A stretch of 64,000 nt of DNA from positions 1 to 64,000 of the forward strand of contig CAKTEB010000002.1 in NCBI GenBank assembly GCA_934546685.1, written 5' to 3'. The position numbers and the translations under genes are program-made. Below the pieces are notes generated by a model, which saw only the letters and a list, made by a program, of their open reading frames with translations, was not told the origin of the DNA and ran no database searches. Of the stretch, positions 59,357 to 64,000 are shown in pieces (the first letter of the stretch is position 1; every line of letters starts with the position of its first letter). The DNA is from an uncultured Oscillospiraceae bacterium (GTDB taxonomy: Bacteria; Bacillota; Clostridia; Oscillospirales; Oscillospiraceae).

Positions 59357-60006
59357 GTACACTCCTTGTGATCCTGGGGGTGCTGCTGCTGACGGTGGTG
59401 CCCTACTTCCTGGGCTGCTCCAACGGCGCGATCCTGGTGAGCAAATACATTCTCCGGGATGATATCCGTACCCACGGCAGCGGCAACGCGGGCCTTACCA
59501 ACTTCAACCGGGTCTTTGGCGGCAAGCTGACCCTGCTGGTGATTTTAGCGGACGTCCTCAAGGCGGTGTTCGGCGTGCTTTTGGGCATGCTGGGCGCGCG
59601 GCTGATGGTCCGGGGCGGCGTAGACTTTGTGTCACCGGTGCGGGCCAAGTACATGGCGGGGCTGTTCTGCGAGCTGGGGCACATGTTTCCCTGCATGTTC
59701 GGCTTCCGGGGCGGCAAGGGCATTATGTCCGGCGGCATCATCGCTATTATGATCTCCTGGAAGGTGGCCGTGGTGGTTTGGGGCTCCTTTGTGCTTTTGA
59801 CTGCCATTACCAAGTATGTCTCCGTGGGCTCCATCTCCACGGGCATCCTGTTCCCCATTATGGCCTGGATTCTCTATCGGGATCCGGTCTGCCTGGTGCT
59901 TGCGCTGATGGTGGGCGGACTTATCGTCTTCCAGCATCGGGGCAATATCCAGCGGCTGCTCCAGGGCAACGAAAACAAATTCTCTCTCCATAAAAAAGCC
60001 AAGTAG
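59353..60006 (+). CDS. plsY: Glycerol-3-phosphate acyltransferase
   Basis: 217 aa. Membrane protein with SGNAGLTNFNRVFG, FRGGKG and FQHRGNIQRLLQGNENKF, the three PlsY active-site loops. It transfers an acyl group from acyl phosphate to glycerol-3-phosphate. GTG start overlapping the der stop (GTGA). It is followed by gpsA, which makes its substrate. Confidence 0.94.
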   Translation: MSTLLVILGVLLLTVVPYFLGCSNGAILVSKYILRDDIRTHGSGNAGLTNFNRVFGGKLTLLVILADVLKAVFGVLLGMLGARLMVRGGVDFVSPVRAKYMAGLFCELGHMFPCMFGFRGGKGIMSGGIIAIMISWKVAVVVWGSFVLLTAITKYVSVGSISTGILFPIMAWILYRDPVCLVLALMVGGLIVFQHRGNIQRLLQGNENKFSLHKKAK

Positions 60007-60021
60007 GAGGGCAATTCCCAT

Positions 60022-61023
60022 ATGAATATCACAGTAGTAGGAAGCGGCGGCTGGGGCACGGCCCTGGCGATCCTGCTTCACAATAACGGCCATCAGGTGA
60101 CCATGTGGTCCTATTCTGCGGACGAGGCGGAGCATATCCGTACCCACCATGAGAATGCACTCCTCAAGGGCGTTCCGGTGCCTGAGGGCATTGCACTGAC
60201 CACGGATATTTCCGCGGTGCGGGGGAAGGACTTTGTGGTGTCCGCAGTGCCGTCCTTTGCGGTGCGCTCCACGGCTGAGGCCATGAAGCCCTACCTCATG
60301 AAGGATTCCGTCATCGTGTCCGTCACCAAGGGCATCGAGCGGGACACCTCGCTCCGCATGAGCCAGATCCTCACCCAGGTCACCGGAGCCACCGTGGCTG
60401 TGCTCTCCGGGCCCACCCATGCCGAGGAGGTCGGCCGGGGCGTGCCTACGGGCTGCGTGGTGGCCTGCCAGAACCAGAACGTGGTAGACATGATCCAAGA
60501 CGCCTTTATGTCCGACGTGTTCCGGGTCTATGCCAGCGGCGATATCGTAGGCGTGGAGCTGGGGGCGGCCCTGAAAAACATCTACGCGCTGATCGCCGGC
60601 GTCCTGGAGGGCGCTGGCTGCGGCGACAACACCAAGGCGCTGATGATGACCCGAGGTCTCACCGAGTCCGCCCGGCTGGGCGTGGCCCTGGGTGCCAAGC
60701 AGGAGACCTTCGCGGGGCTCTCCGGCGTGGGCGACCTGATCGTCACCTGCTGCTCCATGCACTCCCGGAACCACCGGTGCGGTATCTACATCGGCCAGGG
60801 CCTTTCCGCCAAGGAGGCCATGGAGAAGGTGGGCGCTGTAGTGGAGGGCTACTATGCCACCGCCTCCGCACATCAGCTGGCGGAGAAATACGGCATCGAG
60901 ATGCCCATCGCCGACGCCTGCTATCAGGTGCTCTACGGCAATGGCAACGTCCAGGAGGCCATCGGCGGTCTCATGCGCCGCCAGAAGCGCCATGAGATCG
61001 ACCAGATCTGGCTGGAAGGCTGA
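60022..61023 (+). CDS. gpsA: Glycerol-3-phosphate dehydrogenase (NAD(P)+)
   Basis: 333 aa. N-terminal Rossmann fold VVGSGGWGTALAI, SVTKGIE and SGPTHAEEVGRG, ELGAALKNIYALIAG with the catalytic Lys, and GLSGVGDLIVTCCS. It reduces dihydroxyacetone phosphate to glycerol-3-phosphate for plsY. AGGAGG precedes the ATG; the three genes der-plsY-gpsA form a tight run. Confidence 0.96.
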   Translation: MNITVVGSGGWGTALAILLHNNGHQVTMWSYSADEAEHIRTHHENALLKGVPVPEGIALTTDISAVRGKDFVVSAVPSFAVRSTAEAMKPYLMKDSVIVSVTKGIERDTSLRMSQILTQVTGATVAVLSGPTHAEEVGRGVPTGCVVACQNQNVVDMIQDAFMSDVFRVYASGDIVGVELGAALKNIYALIAGVLEGAGCGDNTKALMMTRGLTESARLGVALGAKQETFAGLSGVGDLIVTCCSMHSRNHRCGIYIGQGLSAKEAMEKVGAVVEGYYATASAHQLAEKYGIEMPIADACYQVLYGNGNVQEAIGGLMRRQKRHEIDQIWLEG

Positions 61024-61025
61024 GC

Positions 61026-61826
61026 ATGCTGGTCAATTACCATGTGCACAGCCGGTGCTCCTTTGACGCGGAGCGTCCCCTTACCGAGATGTGTGCCGCG
61101 GCCAAGGCCGTCGGGATCGGGGAGCTCTGCCTGACGGATCACTGTGACCTCGTAAATGAAAAGGGACAGCCGGATGACAGCTTTGACTGGACCCAGGAGG
61201 ATCGGGAGCTGGAGGCGGCCAGAGCGGCCTTTCCGGAGCTGACCATCCGCCGGGGCGTGGAGCTGGGCCAGGCCATTCTGCGGCCAGAGGCGGCGGAGCG
61301 GGTGCTGGCGGAGAAGCATATCGACTTTGTACTGGGCTCCATGCACAACTGCCCCCAGGGCATGGATTACTACTGGATCGACTATCAGTCCCGGGAGCAG
61401 TGCCTGGAGCTCATCGAGGAGTATCTCCAGTGCCTGCTAAAACTCAGCAAAACGGACTATTTCGATTCCTTGGCCCATCTCACCTATCCCCTTCGGTATA
61501 TGCGGGGCCGGGCGGGCTTTGATGTGGACTTCCGGCCCTTCGACGATCTGGTTCGGGAGATCCTGAGGACCCTCATAGAGCGGGGCAAGTCGCTGGAGCT
61601 CAACACCTCTGGCTACCGCACCAATGGGGGAGCGCCCCTGCCGCCGGACTATGTGCTGCGGCAGTACCGGGAAAAGGGCGGGGAGCTTGTCACCATCGGC
61701 ACCGACGCCCATGTACCGGAGCATATGGCCGATGGCCTGGAGCGGGGCATGGCACTGCTGAAGGCCTGCGGCTTCCGGTATCTGACAGTTTATCAAGAAA
61801 GAAAACCGCTGCAAAGGCGGATATAG
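61026..61826 (+). CDS. hisK: Histidinol-phosphatase, PHP family
   Basis: 266 aa. PHP metal site: HVHS (6-9), DHCD (about 38-41), E/H pairs around RRGVELG and GSMHNC, then a late TDAH near residue 220. It hydrolyses histidinol phosphate in histidine synthesis, or a related phosphate ester. It starts 2 bp after gpsA and is not beside other his genes. Confidence 0.9.
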   Translation: MLVNYHVHSRCSFDAERPLTEMCAAAKAVGIGELCLTDHCDLVNEKGQPDDSFDWTQEDRELEAARAAFPELTIRRGVELGQAILRPEAAERVLAEKHIDFVLGSMHNCPQGMDYYWIDYQSREQCLELIEEYLQCLLKLSKTDYFDSLAHLTYPLRYMRGRAGFDVDFRPFDDLVREILRTLIERGKSLELNTSGYRTNGGAPLPPDYVLRQYREKGGELVTIGTDAHVPEHMADGLERGMALLKACGFRYLTVYQERKPLQRRI

Positions 61827-61843
61827 AAAAGGAGAAGATCAAC

Positions 61844-62278
61844 ATGATCGCGATTGCATGTGACCACGGCGGTTATACGCTCAAGGAGAAGGTAAAGGCT
61901 CATCTCACCGAAAAAGGCTACGAGGTCAAGGATTTCGGCACCAACAGCCTGGACAGCTGCGACTACCCGGATTATGCGGCTCCCGCCGCCAAGGCCGTGG
62001 CAGACGGTACCTGCGAAAAGGGCATTGTGATCTGCACCACCGGCATCGGCGTTTCCATTGTGGCCAATAAGGTAAAGGGCATCCGCTGCGCCCTGTGCTC
62101 CGATCCCCTGTCCGCATCTCTGACCCGCCGCCACAACGATACCAACATGCTGGCCATGGGCGCGGGCATCATCGGGCAGAACCTGGCTCTGGAGATCGTG
62201 GACACCTGGCTCACCACCGAGTTTGAGGGCGGCCGTCATCAGCGCCGGGTGGACAAGATCATGGCCCTGGAGGGCTGA
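61844..62278 (+). CDS. rpiB: Ribose-5-phosphate isomerase B
   Basis: 144 aa. ACDHGGYTLKE at the N-terminus and the anion-hole motif GIVICTTGIGVSIVANK with the catalytic Cys, then RRHNDTNMLAMGAGIIG. It interconverts ribose-5-phosphate and ribulose-5-phosphate; allose-6-phosphate is used by some relatives. AAAGGAG precedes the ATG. Confidence 0.94.
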   Translation: MIAIACDHGGYTLKEKVKAHLTEKGYEVKDFGTNSLDSCDYPDYAAPAAKAVADGTCEKGIVICTTGIGVSIVANKVKGIRCALCSDPLSASLTRRHNDTNMLAMGAGIIGQNLALEIVDTWLTTEFEGGRHQRRVDKIMALEG

Positions 62279-62728
62279 ATGGTCATGATCCGACCCATTG
62301 GACAAACGGATCGGCAGGACTATCTGGACATGTGCCGGGAGTTCTACAGCGGCGATGCGGTACTGCATCCGGTGCCGGAGGACTATTTTGAGAGAACCTT
62401 CGATACGCTGATGAAAAGCGATACCTATGCCTCAGCCTATATCATCGAGGAGGCAGGGGAGAAGGCGGGCTATGCCCTGCTGGCGAAAACCTGGTCCCAG
62501 GAGGCCGGGGGCATCGTGATCTGGATCGAGGAGCTGTACATCCGTCCAAAGTACCAGGACAGAGGCTATGGCACCGCGTTTTTCCGGTTCCTGGAGCGGG
62601 AGCTGGGGGATGGGGTGTGCCGGCTGCGGCTGGAATATGAGCCGGACAATCTCCGGGGCGCGGCCCTGTACCGCCGCCTGGGCTTCGAGCCCCTGGCCTA
62701 CGGCCAGATGGTCAAGGAGCTGGGCTGA
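62279..62728 (+). CDS. GNAT acetyltransferase
   Basis: 149 aa. The acetyl-CoA loop is IRPKYQDRGYGTAFF (Q/R-x-x-G-x-G/A form), followed by RLRLEYEPDNLRGAALYRRLGFEPL, typical of the GNAT fold. The target is unknown. The start at 62279 directly abuts the rpiB stop; an ATG at 62285 is also possible. Confidence 0.85.
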   Translation: MVMIRPIGQTDRQDYLDMCREFYSGDAVLHPVPEDYFERTFDTLMKSDTYASAYIIEEAGEKAGYALLAKTWSQEAGGIVIWIEELYIRPKYQDRGYGTAFFRFLERELGDGVCRLRLEYEPDNLRGAALYRRLGFEPLAYGQMVKELG

Positions 62729-62739
62729 GAAAACGGAAT

Positions 62740-62771
62740 GTCCCCCGGATCAAGGCAAGATCCGGGGGACA
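62740..62771 (+). terminator. Terminator after the GNAT gene
   Basis: 12-bp stem GTCCCCCGGATC with GATCCGGGGGAC (62740-62751 and 62759-62770), then a T-run a few bases later. Confidence 0.85.
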
Positions 62772-62927
62772 CCAGGTTTTTATGGGGTATTAGAAAAGGA
62801 GTTTTATAGGAAAGCCGCCAGGCAGACGACTATAAATCTCTTCTTTGGATGCTCTTATGATACCCGGCGGGTTTGTATAGGATATAAACAGAATTTGAAC
62901 AAATTGTGAAATTCCGTGACAGGGTGC

Positions 62928-62956
62928 TTTCCTTTCCTGTGTGCCTATAGTATAAT
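62928..62956 (+). promoter_or_regulatory. Promoter of the DUF3842-cbiM unit
   Basis: TTTCCT (62928-62933), 17-bp spacer, perfect TATAAT (62951-62956). The remaining gap 62772-62927 shows nothing further. Confidence 0.6.
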
Positions 62957-63008
62957 GAAAGCATATTGGAATTTCGGACGGCGATCCGTTACAATAGGGA
63001 GGATGCGT

Positions 63009-63410
63009 ATGGAGATTCTGGTCATCGACGGCCAGGGCGGCGGCATGGGACGCCAGCTGGTGGCAGAGCTCAAGCGGCGCGATCCGGAGATCCAGGTACG
63101 GGCTGTGGGCACTAATTCTGTGGCCACAGCGGCCATGCGGAAGGCCGGGGCGGATATCTCGGCCACCGGCGAGAATGCTGTGATCGTGGGGGCCCGGCGG
63201 GCCGACTACATCATGGGGCCCATCGGCATCGTCATTGCCGACGCCCTTTACGGGGAGATCACCCCGGCCATAGCCCAGGCCGTGGGCCAGAGCGGCGCAA
63301 AGCGGATCCTGATTCCGGTGAACCACTGTGACAATCTGGTGGCTGGGATCCGGGACATTCCCATGGGCCAGCTGATCGGAGAGGCTGTGGCCCTGATCGG
63401 GCAGAGATAA
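63009..63410 (+). CDS. DUF3842-family protein
   Basis: 133 aa. EILVIDGQGGGMGRQLVAELKRR is a nucleotide-fold start with a glycine-rich loop; IMGPIGIVIADALYGEITPAIA follows. Function unknown. GGGAGG lies 6 nt before the ATG at 63009. It precedes cbiM, so a link to cobalt or B12 handling is a fair inference. Confidence 0.88.
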   Translation: MEILVIDGQGGGMGRQLVAELKRRDPEIQVRAVGTNSVATAAMRKAGADISATGENAVIVGARRADYIMGPIGIVIADALYGEITPAIAQAVGQSGAKRILIPVNHCDNLVAGIRDIPMGQLIGEAVALIGQR

Positions 63411-63568
63411 CGTCCGGCGCAGGAAGCGGCGGATGCCCCGATGAATCGGGGGACGGCCACAAGCACATACAATATAGAGCAGCGGCGCGCAATTTGGCGG
63501 TGCTGCGAGGAAACGCCAGGAAGGTGTCAGGCCCGCAGAAGCGGGTCAGGGCCGTTCTGGCGATTTTT
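63411..63568 (+). ncRNA. Structured leader RNA with terminator before cbiM (candidate metal or B12 riboswitch)
   Basis: The 177 nt between the DUF3842 stop and cbiM contain a closing stem CGTCC/GGACG (63411-63415 and 63451-63455), an inner hairpin CCCCGAT/ATCGGGG (about 63436-63450), a hairpin GCAGC/GCTGC (about 63479-63505) and a terminator-like CGCCAG/CTGGCG stem with TTTTT (63514-63568). A leader with attenuator before a cobalt transporter is the layout of a cobalamin or Ni/Co riboswitch. The exact class is not established; it resembles the cobalamin layout only loosely. Confidence 0.5.
63514..63568 (+). terminator. Attenuator-like terminator before cbiM
   Basis: CGCCAG pairs with CTGGCG (63514-63519 and 63557-63562) around a nested CCCGC/GCGGG hairpin, followed by A and five T, just before the cbiM ribosome binding site. 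Confidence 0.7.
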
Positions 63569-63587
63569 GATTGGGAGGAAGAACTTT

Positions 63588-64000
63588 ATGCATATGGCAG
63601 ACGCATTACTGTCCCCGGCAGTGGGGGGCGCGATGTGCGCCGTCAGCGCGGGAGCGCTGGTCTATTCGGCGGTGAAGATGAAGGGCGGACGGGAGGCTGA
63701 GAAAAAGCTCCCCATGATGGCCGTCAGCGGCGCATTTGTATTTGCCGCCCAGATGATCAACTTTACGATCCCAGGTACCGGCTCCAGCGGCCATATTGGC
63801 GGCGGTATCCTGCTGGCGGGGATCTTAGGAGGCCCTGCCGCGCTGATGACCATTGCGGCGGTGCTGATCGTGCAATGTCTTCTGTTTGCGGATGGGGGCC
63901 TGCTGGCTCTGGGCTGCAACATCTTCAATATGGGCGTACTGCCCTGTCTGGTGGTCTATCCGCTGATCTTCCGAAGGATCTTCGGGAAAAAGACCAGCCG
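63588..64000 (+). CDS. cbiM: Cobalt ECF transporter substrate-binding membrane subunit, N-terminal part
   Basis: Partial: 137 codons are in view and the frame runs off the window edge. The N-terminal MHMADALLSP places the second-residue His where CbiM binds cobalt. FTIPGTGSSGHIGGG and LLFADGGLLALGCNIFNMG are conserved membrane-face segments. It would bind Co2+ for an energy-coupling-factor transporter whose other genes lie beyond 64000. GGGAGG lies 9 nt before the ATG. Confidence 0.92.
   Translation, partial: MHMADALLSPAVGGAMCAVSAGALVYSAVKMKGGREAEKKLPMMAVSGAFVFAAQMINFTIPGTGSSGHIGGGILLAGILGGPAALMTIAAVLIVQCLLFADGGLLALGCNIFNMGVLPCLVVYPLIFRRIFGKKTS

Noticed and set aside
1..64000. CRISPR arrays, tRNA or rRNA genes, insertion sequences, prophage genes
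   Set aside because: No regularly spaced repeats, cloverleaf signatures, transposase or phage structural motifs were seen when reading the window.

Overview
The window reads as part of the chromosome of an anaerobic, GC-rich member of the Clostridia, most like Oscillospiraceae (Oscillibacter, Flavonifractor or Dysosmobacter type). Support comes from the bifurcating-type [FeFe] hydrogenase operon, S-layer-homology domains on exported proteins, lipoproteins with alanine/serine-rich linkers, strong AGGAGG ribosome binding sites, sigma-A promoters with 16-18 bp spacers, and Fe-S flavoenzymes of the 2,4-dienoyl-CoA reductase/enoate reductase type. The genus is inference. No rRNA, tRNA, CRISPR array, insertion sequence or prophage was seen.

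Layout. 1-3441: the end of an Fe-S flavoenzyme faces, across a shared terminator, an operon of three NTF2/SnoaL-like paralogs. 3491-8639: an Mrp-type ATPase, a PflX-like radical SAM protein, an esterase, a gamma carbonic anhydrase, a zinc phospholipase-like protein, a ferredoxin-nitroreductase fusion and a DUF1653 protein, tightly packed. 8692-11597: an exported GH24 lysozyme with SLH domains and a PIN/NYN-like protein with a very long charged low-complexity region. 11596-16428: a molybdate-type transporter (modABC) and an orphan sugar-type binding lipoprotein, on the minus strand. 16561-23311: galactokinase and GalT, a MarR regulator, DegV, a D,D-carboxypeptidase and glucose-6-phosphate isomerase. 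23379-24691: an orphan small P-loop protein and a YwaF-like membrane protein. 24843-30085: the hydrogenase operon. 30089-35772: an SGNH-SLH protein, DAHP synthase, a cytidylate-kinase-like protein, an HD hydrolase and small proteins. 35782-39103: an ABC-2 exporter and an AT-rich patch with an XRE regulator and tiny ORFs. 39231-48775: a complete dipeptide-type ABC transporter, then a second Fe-S flavoenzyme and a cysteine desulfidase-like enzyme. 48796-62771: mostly housekeeping genes (argS, sfsA, rluA, yceD-rpmF, der-plsY-gpsA, hisK, rpiB) plus a mannosyltransferase-like membrane enzyme. 62928-64000: a DUF3842 protein, a structured leader RNA and the start of cbiM.

How the parts fit together. 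Hydrogenase and flavoenzymes point to a redox-balanced fermentation in which electrons leave as H2 or onto unsaturated organic acceptors. Peptide import and cysteine breakdown supply carbon and nitrogen; galKT feeds galactose towards glycolysis. The most novel-looking content is the NTF2-like triplet beside the flavoenzyme, the sensor-free ATPase inside the hydrogenase operon, the low-complexity PIN/NYN-like protein, and the attenuator-bearing leader before cbiM. Many intergenic regions carry perfect inverted repeats on or beside promoters that look like operators; they are listed individually.
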